From JAMXLO01 sp963719805 (lineage in GTDB: Bacteria; Pseudomonadota; Alphaproteobacteria; Acetobacterales; Acetobacteraceae), in contig CAVRDF010000008.1 of NCBI GenBank assembly GCA_963719805.1, positions 1,612,001-1,676,000 on the forward strand: DNA of 64,000 nucleotides, in the 5' to 3' direction. Under the pieces are notes generated by a model. It was not told where the DNA came from, ran no database searches, and was given only the letters and a program-made list of their open reading frames with translations. Each line of letters begins with the position of its first letter. The first letter of the stretch is position 1. Shown here piece after piece: positions 8,336 through 16,935 of the stretch. The translations under genes and the position numbers were made by a program.

Positions 8336-10228
8336 ATGACCGTCGCCGCCACCGCCGGCGACCTGCGCAAGCCGGCGCCCGCCATCGGCGTGCTGCTTGC
8401 GGTCCTCGGTGTGGTTTACGGCGATATCGGCACCAGTCCGCTGTACGCCTTCAAGGCCAGCCTGCAGCACTTCCCCAGCAGTGAAGTGACGCAACTGGAG
8501 ATCATGGGCATCCTGTCCCTGATCTTCTGGTCGCTCGCGCTGGTCGTCACGGTGAAATACGTCCTGCTCATCCTGCGAGCGGACAATCGTGGCGAGGGCG
8601 GGATTCTTGCGCTGATGGCGCTGGCGCAGCGCGTTTCGGTTGGCGCGGGCGTTCGCAGTGCGTTGGCACTGATCGGCATAGTCGGTGCCTGTCTGTTCTT
8701 CGGCGACGGTGTCATCACGCCGGCCATCTCGGTATTGTCGGCCGTTGAAGGCATCGAGGTCTCGGCGCCCGAACTGAAGCAGTACGTGCTGCCGATCAGC
8801 ATCGTGGTGATCCTTATGCTGTTCGCCGTGCAATCGCGCGGCACAGGTAGCGTCGGCCGTGTGTTCGGTCCGGTCATGGCGGTTTGGTTCCTGGCGATCG
8901 GAGCACTCGGTCTATGGGAGATCGTGCGGCATCCGTTTGTGCTGCTGGCACTGTCACCGAGCTACGCTGCAATCCTCTGCATGCATCATGGATTGTTGGC
9001 CTTCATCGTGCTTGGTTCGGTGGTGCTGTGCGTGACCGGCGCGGAAGCGTTGTATGCCGACATGGGCCACTTTGGCCGGGAAGCAATTCGTACCGCATGG
9101 CTGTATTTTGTGCTGCCCTGCCTGGTTCTGAACTATTTCGGCCAGGGCGCGCTGTTGCTCTCCGAACCTGAAGCCGCTGCAAACCCATTCTTCCTGCTGG
9201 GTCCGCATTGGACCAGCCTGCCGATGGTCGTTCTCGCCACCGCGGCGACGGTGATCGCGAGTCAGGCGATGATCTCCGGTGCCTATTCCATGGCACGACA
9301 ATGCGTGCAGCTGGGATTTCTCCCGCGCATGACCGTGCGTCACACCAGCGTCATTGAGGAAGGACAGATCTATCTTCCGCAGGTGAACGTCATGATGGTT
9401 ATCGGCGTCACCATTCTGGTGCTGTCGTTCAAGACCTCTGACAACCTGGCGGCAGCCTACGGCATTGCCGTCACCGGTACGTTCCTGTGCACCAGCATGC
9501 TGGCGACGGTGGTGTTTCGCCGCGAATACCATTGGTCGCGGCTGACTGCCATTGCGGTGTTTGGTTTGTTTTTCGTGATCGATTCGGTGTTTTTTGCGTC
9601 AAATTTATTGAAGGTGCCGGAGGGCGGCTGGGTGCCTTTGGTACTCGGCATCGCGCTGACCGCGCTGATGACGTCCTGGAAGCGTGGACGCGATCTGCTG
9701 TTGGCGCGTTGGCGACAAGACAGCCTGCCGCTTGCGCCATTCCTGGCGCGCCTGCCGCAATCGCGCACCATCCGCGTCCCAGGGATGGCGGTATTTTTGA
9801 CCGGCAATCCCGATTACGTGCCGACGTCGCTGTTGCATAACCTCAAACACAACAAGGTGCTGCACGAACGCGTCCTGTTTGTAACGGTGCAAAACGTCGA
9901 TGAACCGGAAGTCGTGCCCAGCAGACGGACGGAAGTTTCCGAACTCGCGCCAGGCATCCATCGCGTGATCCTGCGTTATGGATTCATGGAAAGCCCCAAT
10001 ATCCCACGCGCATTGGAAGACCTGAATGACGCGGGTGTGGCGTTCGATCCGATGCAGGCAAGTTACTTCCTGGGCCGGGAAGTGCTGGTACCTGGTACGG
10101 TGCCGAAGATGCCATGGTGGCGGCACTGGTTGTTCCTGGTGATGGCGCGCAATGCGGTGCCCGCAACGGAATTTTTCCGCATTCCTTACGATCGCGTGGT
10201 CGAGCTCGGTGTGCGGATTGCGATCTGA
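8336..10228 (+). CDS. kup: Low-affinity potassium uptake protein Kup
   Basis: A 630-residue potassium/proton symporter of the KUP/HAK/KT family. The first membrane region is 'GVVYGDIGTSPLYAFK', followed by 'NRGEGGILALMAL' and 'FFGDGVITPAISVLSAVEG', all hallmark Kup motifs. About 12 helices occupy the first 430 residues and a soluble domain of about 200 residues follows. Length matches the family. It starts at ATG 8336. It stands alone between hdeD (opposite strand) and an empty 350-base spacer. Confidence 0.96.
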   Translation: MTVAATAGDLRKPAPAIGVLLAVLGVVYGDIGTSPLYAFKASLQHFPSSEVTQLEIMGILSLIFWSLALVVTVKYVLLILRADNRGEGGILALMALAQRVSVGAGVRSALALIGIVGACLFFGDGVITPAISVLSAVEGIEVSAPELKQYVLPISIVVILMLFAVQSRGTGSVGRVFGPVMAVWFLAIGALGLWEIVRHPFVLLALSPSYAAILCMHHGLLAFIVLGSVVLCVTGAEALYADMGHFGREAIRTAWLYFVLPCLVLNYFGQGALLLSEPEAAANPFFLLGPHWTSLPMVVLATAATVIASQAMISGAYSMARQCVQLGFLPRMTVRHTSVIEEGQIYLPQVNVMMVIGVTILVLSFKTSDNLAAAYGIAVTGTFLCTSMLATVVFRREYHWSRLTAIAVFGLFFVIDSVFFASNLLKVPEGGWVPLVLGIALTALMTSWKRGRDLLLARWRQDSLPLAPFLARLPQSRTIRVPGMAVFLTGNPDYVPTSLLHNLKHNKVLHERVLFVTVQNVDEPEVVPSRRTEVSELAPGIHRVILRYGFMESPNIPRALEDLNDAGVAFDPMQASYFLGREVLVPGTVPKMPWWRHWLFLVMARNAVPATEFFRIPYDRVVELGVRIAI

Positions 10229-10580
10229 ACGCCACCTATCGGAATTGTGACTGTTGCATCGGCGAACCGCCGTCCTGACACCTTCGTAATGTAGCGGCAT
10301 GGCTGGCGACAAACTCCCAGGTGCATGGTTTATGCCCTGCCGCTGGGAGGCGCAGGATGTGGGCCGGCACGATCGGGTTGCGATGCTGCTCCCCTGGCGG
10401 CATCACGGTCCGACCGGGCCGGCCTCATTATGTGCCACGCGTGTTTGGTGGCAGCGAAACATACCGGGTGGGTAAACCACTCGTTACGCGACATGAATCC
10501 GCTGCTTGTGACAGGCTCCGACGGGTGGCTGCTACACAATTCGTGCGACAGTCGTCCATCGGTTCGGGAAAGGTACGAAC
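10229..10580. other. Intergenic spacer, no gene seen
   Basis: 352 bases between kup and the MarR gene. Short open frames here (for example 10321-10584) have no protein-like composition and no plausible start signals. I see no hairpin terminator, RNA gene or repeat. The last 40 bases probably hold the promoter and ribosome site for the MarR gene ('gggaaaggtacgaac' before ATG 10581). Confidence 0.5.
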
Positions 10581-10988
10581 ATGATCACGAATGAAGTCAG
10601 CGACGGCTTGGCCGGCATCTTGCGCACCGCAATCGTCGAGTTGGTCCGCCGGGATGGTCCGGATTTGTCGGCTCGGCAGCTGGGCGTTTTCTTGACCTGC
10701 TACCTGGAAACCGAAGCTCAGACGGTGCGCGGCCTGGCCGCCAAGCTTGGCGTGTCGAAACCGGCGATAACGCGGGCGCTTGATCGCCTGTCAGAATTCG
10801 ACCTCGTGCGGCGCAAGACCGATCCGTTGGATCGGCGCAGCGTGCTGGTACAACGGACGGCGACCGGAATGGCGTTCCTGCGCGAACTGCGCACGATCTT
10901 GCGTGATGCCGCGGCGACGATGAGGATCAGCGCGGAACCCACACCGGCAGCGCGCCCGCGCGTCGGCGCGGAAGTACGCGCGCACTGA
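10581..10988 (+). CDS. MarR family transcriptional regulator
   Basis: A 135-residue winged-helix DNA-binding protein. The recognition helix region is 'VRGLAAKLGVSKPAITRALDRLSEFDLVRRKTDPLDRRSVLVQRT', the typical MarR helix-turn-helix plus beta-wing with the 'DPLDRR' hinge, around residues 50-100. MarR proteins usually repress nearby genes and respond to oxidants or phenolics. The C-terminal 30 residues are Ala/Pro/Arg-rich and probably disordered. Fifty-five bases downstream on the same strand is the free-methionine-sulfoxide reductase, so a redox role is plausible. Confidence 0.85.
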   Translation: MITNEVSDGLAGILRTAIVELVRRDGPDLSARQLGVFLTCYLETEAQTVRGLAAKLGVSKPAITRALDRLSEFDLVRRKTDPLDRRSVLVQRTATGMAFLRELRTILRDAAATMRISAEPTPAARPRVGAEVRAH

Positions 10989-11043
10989 TTTGTCCGGGCC
11001 CGATGGCGGGGGTATCAGGGCAACCGCCACGGGGACCTGGACG

Positions 11044-11550
11044 ATGGAAAAGGCCGATACATACGGCGATCTGGAGCGCGAACTAGAAGCTCTGTTGAGC
11101 GGCGAACCGGATCCGGTGGCCAACGCCGCCAATGCTGCCGCGGCGATTTATCACGCCTTGCCCGAACTGAACTGGGCGGGCTTCTATTTCCTGCGCAATG
11201 AGGAACTGGTGCTGGGGCCCTTCCAGGGGCGCCCGGCCTGTGTGCGCATCGGGCTCGGCAAGGGGGTCTGCGGTACTGCGGCGGCACAACGCCGCTCGCT
11301 GCTGGTGCCTGACGTGCATGCTTTCCCGGGACACATCGCCTGCGATTCCGCCTCCAACTCCGAACTCGTGGTGCCGCTGATGCGTGGCGACCAGTTGCTA
11401 GGCGTTCTGGATCTGGATAGTCCGCGGCTGGGTCGGTTCCATGAGGCTGACCGTGTCGGGTGCGAACGGCTGGCCGCGGTGATCGCGCGGCACGTTGACC
11501 CCGGCGCAGCCGAAGCGCGGCGCGCTCGCCCCTTGGCAGAGGCGCACTAG
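11044..11550 (+). CDS. msrC: Free methionine-(R)-sulfoxide reductase (GAF domain)
   Basis: A 168-residue single GAF-domain protein with all three cysteines expected of fRMsr: 'PACVRIG', 'KGVCGTAA' and 'HIACDSASNSE'. These reduce free Met-R-sulfoxide in the cytoplasm with thioredoxin as donor. Other hallmarks are 'NWAGFYFL' near the start and 'LGVLDLDSP' near the end. ATG 11044 is chosen over an in-frame ATG at 10990, because homologues as I know them begin close to the GAF fold. The stop overlaps the stop of the convergent YggS gene. The upstream MarR regulator may control it. Confidence 0.88.
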   Translation: MEKADTYGDLERELEALLSGEPDPVANAANAAAAIYHALPELNWAGFYFLRNEELVLGPFQGRPACVRIGLGKGVCGTAAAQRRSLLVPDVHAFPGHIACDSASNSELVVPLMRGDQLLGVLDLDSPRLGRFHEADRVGCERLAAVIARHVDPGAAEARRARPLAEAH

Positions 11551-12254
11551 GTCAGGCCAGGCGCCGGGGTGCGACCGCCGAAGATCGCGCTGCCGACGCG
11601 GACCCAGGTGGCGCCGCAAGCGATGGCGATCTCGAAATCTGCCGACATGCCCATCGACACGACGCCGAGCCCATGGCGGGCGGCCCGCCCGGCCAGCCAT
11701 TCGAAATGCGGCCGGGGATCCTGATCCAGCGGCGGCACGCACATCAGGCCGACCAGAGCCTGGCCGAAGCGGCCCTTGCATGTATCGATGAAAACGTCGG
11801 CATCGGCACGCGCGATACCCGATTTCTGTGGCTCCTCGCCGGTATTCACTTCCACCAACAGTGTGGGCGTGCGGCCTTCCTTCGTCATCGCGTCAGCGAT
11901 CGCGTCGGCCAGGCGTGGCCGGTCGAGCGTCTCGATGACCTCGGCAATCCTCACGGCGTCGCGCGCCTTGTTGGTCTGCAGGCCGCCAATGATGTGCAAC
12001 TGAAAACGATGGTCGCCGCGGAGCGCCGGGAACTTGGCGTCGGCCTCCTGCACGCGATTTTCGCCGAAAACCAACTGACCGGCTTCCAGCGCGGCACGCA
12101 CCGCTTCGACCGGCTTGGTCTTGCTGACCGCGACCAGGGTCACATCCTCGGGCTTGCGGCCTGCCTTTATCGCCGCTTGCGCGATGCGTTCCCGCACCTG
12201 CCGCAGATTGGCTCCTATCGTCGCGGCATCAGGCATCGTTGCAGTGATCGACAT
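11547..12254 (-). CDS. YggS family PLP homeostasis protein
   Basis: A 235-residue alanine-racemase-fold protein without the second domain. The PLP lysine is in 'VTLVAVSKTKPVEAV' (around residue 46), followed by 'FGENRVQEADAKF' and 'LHIIGGLQTNKA', then 'LSMGMSADFE-AIACGATWVRVGSAIFG'-type ends. The family (PLPBP/YggS) buffers pyridoxal phosphate in the cytosol and has no known catalytic reaction. ATG 12254 gives the usual length; an internal ATG seven codons in is an alternative. Confidence 0.92.
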   Translation of the reverse strand: MSITATMPDAATIGANLRQVRERIAQAAIKAGRKPEDVTLVAVSKTKPVEAVRAALEAGQLVFGENRVQEADAKFPALRGDHRFQLHIIGGLQTNKARDAVRIAEVIETLDRPRLADAIADAMTKEGRTPTLLVEVNTGEEPQKSGIARADADVFIDTCKGRFGQALVGLMCVPPLDQDPRPHFEWLAGRAARHGLGVVSMGMSADFEIAIACGATWVRVGSAIFGGRTPAPGLT

Positions 12255-12316
12255 ACTGCTTTCCCTCGCTGATTAAGATGATGAAACGCCCAGGCTTGCG
12301 GGATGCGGGCCGGCGG

Positions 12317-13885
12317 TCATGGCGATGCCGCGCGTTCGGCGAGGCTTTTGGCCACGTTCTCGATGACGGGACCCCACTCGCCTGGAGCTGCCTGGCGGAA
12401 CTGGCGAAGCGTTGGGTACCATGGACTGTCGTCGCGCCCGAGCTGCCATCGCCAGCAGGTGTCGTAGCGGTTCAGTAGCCAGGCCGGCCGGCCAAGCGCG
12501 CCGGCGAGATGAACCACCGCGGTATCGACGCCGATGACCAGATCGAGCTGCTGGATCAGTGCGGCGGTCTCAGCAAAGTCGGTCAACTCGCTGGTCCAGT
12601 CGTGCAGCCGCTGCATCGGTGGACCGGAAACGGCGGTTGCCGCCTCTCCTTTCTGCAACGATATCAACGAAACCCCAGGCACATCCGCAATGGGTGCGAG
12701 TTGCTGCAACGCAACCGACCTGCGCATGTCCATCCGGAGCTGCGCCGGGTTTCCAGCCCAGACCAGACCGACCCGCAGCCCGTCCAGAGCCTCGACGCGT
12801 CGCCGCCACCGCGCGGCGCGAGCCGGATCGACCTGCAAGTACGGCACGTCTGCTGGGATGTCGGCCTCCTGGGCCAGTCCGAGCGCGAACGGCAGGCTCA
12901 TCATCGGACACCGCACGTCGCAGGTTGGCGGAGCCTGGCCGGACGGCACGATGACGGACACGCCGCTGCAGCCTGAGAACAACGGAACCAGCGGCGCGAA
13001 CATCTGCAGCACCACCCGGCCGTCCGACGGCAGCCGAGGCAGATAGCGGGCGAACTGGATCATGTCGCCATAGCCCTGCTCGAAGTGAACCAGCAGGGTC
13101 CGCCCGGCGAGGGGCTCGCCGTGCCAAAGCGGGATGCTGTAGTCCGGCGCCAGGCCGGGGTGCGCCCGGAAGCGCCATTCGTACTCGGACCAGCCCTCGG
13201 GATAGCGTCCTGCCAGCAACAGCAGAATGCCCAGATCGTAGTGAGCACGCGCGTCGTCCGGGTGAGCACGCAAGATATCCCGGTAGATGCCCTCTGCCTC
13301 GTCGAGCTGGCCCAGGTCCTTCAACAGCCCGGCGAGGTTGCCCCACACCGCAAGATCATCCGGCGTGCTTTGCAAAGCCCCGCGCAGGCAGGCGGCGGCG
13401 TCCTGCAAGCGGTTCGATTCGCGCAATGCGAGCCCGAGGCCGGCCCGCGCGTCATGCAAATTCGGTTCGAGGCGCAGGGCTTCCTGATAGGCAAGAACCG
13501 CATCCTTCGGACGGCCTGCATCGCTCAGTGCATGGCCGAGCGCCAGATTGGCCGGCGCACTGTTGCGCTTAAGCCGCAGCGCCTCGCGGGACGCCGCGAT
13601 TGCGGCCACTGGCTGGCCCAGCGCCAACAGCGCGCCGGCGCGGTTGACATGGAAATCGGCGTCCGACGGTTTCAACGCGATTGCCTGGGAAAACAGCTCG
13701 AGCGCCGCCTGCGGCTGGCCGGACTGCAAAGCCGCGACACCGAGCATGTGCAGGCTGCCGGCATGATTGGGCGCGCCGGACAATATCTGCTGGTAGACCT
13801 GGGCCGCATCGTCCAGGCGTCCGGCACCGTGCAGCCGGAGCCCCTGCTGAAAGTGCGCCTCGATCGCGTGCTTGCGTTTGCTCAT
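12317..13885 (-). CDS. TPR-repeat protein with C-terminal glycosyltransferase-like domain
   Basis: 522 residues. Residues about 10-235 are tandem TPR units with recurring 'A...A...LGNA-A' spacing ('AAQVYQQILSGAPNHAGSLHMLG', 'AVLAYQEALRLEPNLHDAR' and others, each about 34 residues). Residues about 250-520 have a GT-B heptosyltransferase-like end: 'TLLVHFEQGYGDMIQFARYL', 'VGLVWAGNPAQLRMD', 'DLVIGVDTAVVHLAGALGRPAW'. Such fusions are common in Acetobacteraceae and may modify surface polysaccharide or protein; the acceptor is unknown. ATG 13885 begins the first TPR; the open frame extends to 13942 into the divergent gene. Confidence 0.82.
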   Translation of the reverse strand: MSKRKHAIEAHFQQGLRLHGAGRLDDAAQVYQQILSGAPNHAGSLHMLGVAALQSGQPQAALELFSQAIALKPSDADFHVNRAGALLALGQPVAAIAASREALRLKRNSAPANLALGHALSDAGRPKDAVLAYQEALRLEPNLHDARAGLGLALRESNRLQDAAACLRGALQSTPDDLAVWGNLAGLLKDLGQLDEAEGIYRDILRAHPDDARAHYDLGILLLLAGRYPEGWSEYEWRFRAHPGLAPDYSIPLWHGEPLAGRTLLVHFEQGYGDMIQFARYLPRLPSDGRVVLQMFAPLVPLFSGCSGVSVIVPSGQAPPTCDVRCPMMSLPFALGLAQEADIPADVPYLQVDPARAARWRRRVEALDGLRVGLVWAGNPAQLRMDMRRSVALQQLAPIADVPGVSLISLQKGEAATAVSGPPMQRLHDWTSELTDFAETAALIQQLDLVIGVDTAVVHLAGALGRPAWLLNRYDTCWRWQLGRDDSPWYPTLRQFRQAAPGEWGPVIENVAKSLAERAASP

Positions 13886-13914
13886 TTCGGGGTTTGGGCT
13901 AGTACTCCGAATCG

Positions 13915-14520
13915 ATGCGCAGCGAAACGCCCGGCGGGTCAATGGACCCTCGCCTGCTGTCCTGGGCTCATTCAGTCAAGCGCCGCACGCACCTGCCACC
14001 GTTGTGGCTATTCACCGACGCGCGCCGCCTGCCGGACCCGCGCCGCGCCGCGTCGCGGCTGCCGAAGGGACTGGCGGGGATTGTGCTGCGGCATGACGAC
14101 GACCCGGCGCGCCGAGCGCTAGGACGGGATCTGGCGCGCATCTGCCGGGCGCGCCGGCTTGAGCTTGTGGTAGCGGGTGATCCAAGGCTGGCCGCGGCGC
14201 TCGATGCCGGTGTGCACCTGCGCGGTGGCCGCTGGCCGACATCGCAGCGTGTCCGCCATCATATGCTGACCAGTTCAGCACATGGGCTGCCGGAACTGCG
14301 GCGGGCCCAGGCCGCCGGCGCCGATCTTGTATTCCTCTCGCCGGTGTTCACCACCGCCAGCCATCCCGGCGCCACCGGGCTCGGCGTGACACGGTGGGCG
14401 AGGCTTGCGCTGAGCGCGGCGCTGCCGGTCGCAGCTCTGGGTGGCGTCGATGGCGCTTCGATCCGGCGATTGCCGCGCCGTTTGTGCCAGGTGGTCGGGG
14501 CCATCCGCGCGCTGACCTGA
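13915..14520 (+). CDS. Thiamine phosphate synthase-like protein
   Basis: 201 residues (or 192 from ATG 13942) with a ThiE/TenI TIM-barrel pattern: 'PPLWLFTDARRLPDP' (first strand), 'RLELVVAGDPRLAAALDAGVHLRG', 'AHGLPELRRAQAAGADLVFLSPVFTTASHPGATGLG' (the ThiE phosphate-binding region) and 'VAALGGVDGASIRRL'. ThiE couples the thiazole and pyrimidine moieties. Some catalytic-site residues differ from canonical ThiE, so it may be a TenI-type paralogue. It diverges from the TPR gene with about 30-60 bases between starts. Confidence 0.78.
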   Translation: MRSETPGGSMDPRLLSWAHSVKRRTHLPPLWLFTDARRLPDPRRAASRLPKGLAGIVLRHDDDPARRALGRDLARICRARRLELVVAGDPRLAAALDAGVHLRGGRWPTSQRVRHHMLTSSAHGLPELRRAQAAGADLVFLSPVFTTASHPGATGLGVTRWARLALSAALPVAALGGVDGASIRRLPRRLCQVVGAIRALT

Positions 14521-14734
14521 GGGTCTGCCGACCCCTCTGTGGCTATACTGCAACAGTGTTTCGCAAACGCCATGCATCGGTTCGCAGCCCGTTGCGAGAG
14601 GGTCGGGGACCGGATCATACTGCCTACGAATTCGGCTGACCCCTGGGAAACACTTGGCTTGACGACGGGCAGGGGCAAGCGAGCCGGGTTAGCCATTGAC
14701 GTCCGGCGCTGCCGGCGGAACGAGGAGGATAATA

Positions 14735-16188
14735 ATGCGTAAGCTCTTGTTGGCCAGTGCAGCTACGTTTGGCGCAAGCGCTGGCATGCTGGGCGTAGCA
14801 TTCGCCCAGGCGCCGGCCCCGGTGGTTGCTGCGGCTCCGGCGCAGAAGCAGATCATCCAGGTTGAAAGCAACGCGGCAGCGGCGCGAACTCGAACAACAA
14901 CTACCAGGCGGCGCAGCTGCCCGGTGGCGTGGCGAACCCGACGCCTGGCACCATGGTGGTGCGCTTGAACGGACGTCTGTGGACGGAAATCGGCGTGGGC
15001 GGCGGCAGCGGCTTCGTGGCCCCCGGCTTCAAGGCCAATCCTTACTCCATCGGCACCTACATGCGTTTGTATCCGGGCGTAGACGCCATGGCGACGAACG
15101 GGTTGCGTTATGGTGCCCAGGTGGAAATTCGTGAGAATTTCCGTCAGATCACTGCCAACGGGTAGCAACATCGGTGCCGGTTCCGGCAACAACGCGGTCG
15201 CCAGCACCTCGAACACTGGTGTCTCGGCGCTGACCTCTGGCCAGACGCTGTATGTGCGGCGTGCGTTTGCCTATTTGGCGGGGGCCAACTGGGGCCTGAT
15301 CCGCATGGGTCAGACGGACGGCGTGACCGGCGTGTTCGATAACGGTATCACCACCGGCCAGCAGGCTGGTCAGGGCCTGTGGAACGGTGACGCGCCGATC
15401 GTCGCCGGCGGCGCTGGTTCGGTGACCTTCCCGTGGCTCTCGCAGCAGGGCGCTGAATACGGCAGCAACAAGATCTTCTATCTGTCGCCGCAGTTCGCCG
15501 GCTTCGACTTCGGCTTCGACTGGGCGCCCAACAACGGCAACCAGGAAAGCGGTGGGTTTACCGCTGCCTCGGGTGATCCGCAGCTGAGTTCCTCGATCGT
15601 CGAATGCCGACGGGGTCGCGCTGGACCAACATGTATAAGGTTGGCGCGCGCTATCAGGGTACGTTCGGTCCGGTGGCGCTGTATGGCTTCGGCGCCTACA
15701 TCGGCAGCGGCCATGTGAACGTGCCCGGGTTTACCCCGGTCGCGGGCAGCAGCTTCAACGGCAAGTTCCAGGGTATGAGTGCCGGCTTTGTCGGTGCCGA
15801 GGTTACCTTCGCCGGCTTCTCGGTGGGTGGCGCATGGCAGGGCGGCCGCTACAACGAGACGATGGCGCTCGCGCCGGAGGGCGGCACCAATGCGCAGGCT
15901 TGGTCGATCAACGGCTTGTATCAAACTGGTCCGTTCACGATCGGCGCGACCTACTACCAGTTCGACGATCAGGGTGCGGTGGCGTTGACCGGCTTCTCGC
16001 AGCAGCACCAGAACGCGTTCGGTATCGGTGGCAACTACCAGGCCGCACCTGGCCTGCAGTTCTACTGGGAATACCTGTATGGCCAGAAGCACCAGGGTGG
16101 CTTCAACTACATCTCTGGCACGGTTGGCTCGGCGAACAACAATGTTCATACCCAGGCGTTCCTGGTGGGCACGCAGGTCGGCTGGTAA
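14735..16188 (+). pseudogene. Outer-membrane porin, three frameshifts
   Basis: Four frame segments compose one Gram-negative porin of about 480 residues. The first (from ATG 14735, ribosome site 'gaggaggat') is a signal peptide ending 'GVAFAQ'. The next carries 'VVRLNGRLWTEIGVGG' and 'YGAQVEIRENFRQ', then 'YVRRAFAYLAGANWGLIRMGQTDG', and the last 'YKVGARYQGTFGPVALYG' to a terminal beta-strand ending 'FLVGTQVGW' with an aromatic last residue. Breaks are near 14875-14895, 15155-15168 and 15595-15605. Each piece is well conserved, so loss of function looks recent. A strong terminator follows. Confidence 0.8.
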
Positions 16189-16219
16189 GCCAACCTCGAC
16201 AACCTGACTTCGGCTACCG

Positions 16220-16253
16220 GGCGGCGGGAAATTTTCCCGCCGCCTTTGTTTTG
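16220..16253 (+). terminator. Rho-independent terminator after the porin
   Basis: An inverted repeat, GGCGGCGGGA pairing with TCCCGCCGCC around a short A/T loop, is followed by a T-rich run (TTTGTTTT). It lies 32 bases past the porin stop and before the DUF3576 gene, so it ends porin transcription. Confidence 0.85.
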
Positions 16254-16312
16254 CACGGTTGCCAAATTGACGCTAAAGATTCAAAGTCATGCGGTTTTCC
16301 CACGGATTTATC

Positions 16313-16858
16313 ATGGCCTACAGGTCGCTTGCTTCGTTACTGTCGCTGCTGTTCGCACTGTTCCTGGTGGGATGTGGCAGCGCGAAAGAGAACCCGACAC
16401 AGCCGAACTACATGGGCATGAGTGGGCCCGGCGGCAGCGCTGACATTGGCAGCGTTTTGGGCGACCAGGGACTGGTGTTCGGCACGGCGAAGAAGCGCGG
16501 CGACGCCACTGGCGGTGGCGCCGGTGGTGGCGGACTCGGCGTGAACGCCTATCTGTGGCGCGGCACGCTGGATACGCTGAGCTTCATGCCGTTGGCGTCG
16601 GCCGATCCATTCGGTGGTGTGATCATTACCGATTGGTACACGCCGCCCGCCTCGAACGGCGAACGCTTCAAGGCGACAGCCTATATTCTCGGACGCGAAC
16701 TGCGCAGCGACGGCCTTCGCATCAGCATATTCCGTCAGGTGCTGCAGAACGGCCAGTGGGTCGATGCCACGGTCAGTCCGGTCACGGTCGGTGACATTGA
16801 GAACAAGGTGCTGTCGCGGGCGCGCGAATTGCGTGAGCAATCGATGGCGAACAGTTAG
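16313..16858 (+). CDS. DUF3576 domain-containing lipoprotein
   Basis: 181 residues with a lipoprotein signal ending in the lipobox 'LVGCGS' (Cys about 22) and then the DUF3576 core: 'VNAYLWRGTLDTLSFMPLASADPFGGVIITDWY', 'FKATAYILGRELRSDGLRISIFRQ', 'ENKVLSRARELRE'. The family is an alphaproteobacterial periplasmic or outer-membrane lipoprotein of unknown function, usually encoded directly before leuS and lptE, as here, which hints at an envelope role. ATG 16313 is chosen to give a normal signal peptide. Confidence 0.88.
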   Translation: MAYRSLASLLSLLFALFLVGCGSAKENPTQPNYMGMSGPGGSADIGSVLGDQGLVFGTAKKRGDATGGGAGGGGLGVNAYLWRGTLDTLSFMPLASADPFGGVIITDWYTPPASNGERFKATAYILGRELRSDGLRISIFRQVLQNGQWVDATVSPVTVGDIENKVLSRARELREQSMANS

Positions 16859-16935
16859 CAACCACCTCTCCTGCAACGCGGGCGAGGCGTGCAAGTGCTC
16901 TTGCACCGCAGGCGATGCCGCACGATACATCGGGC

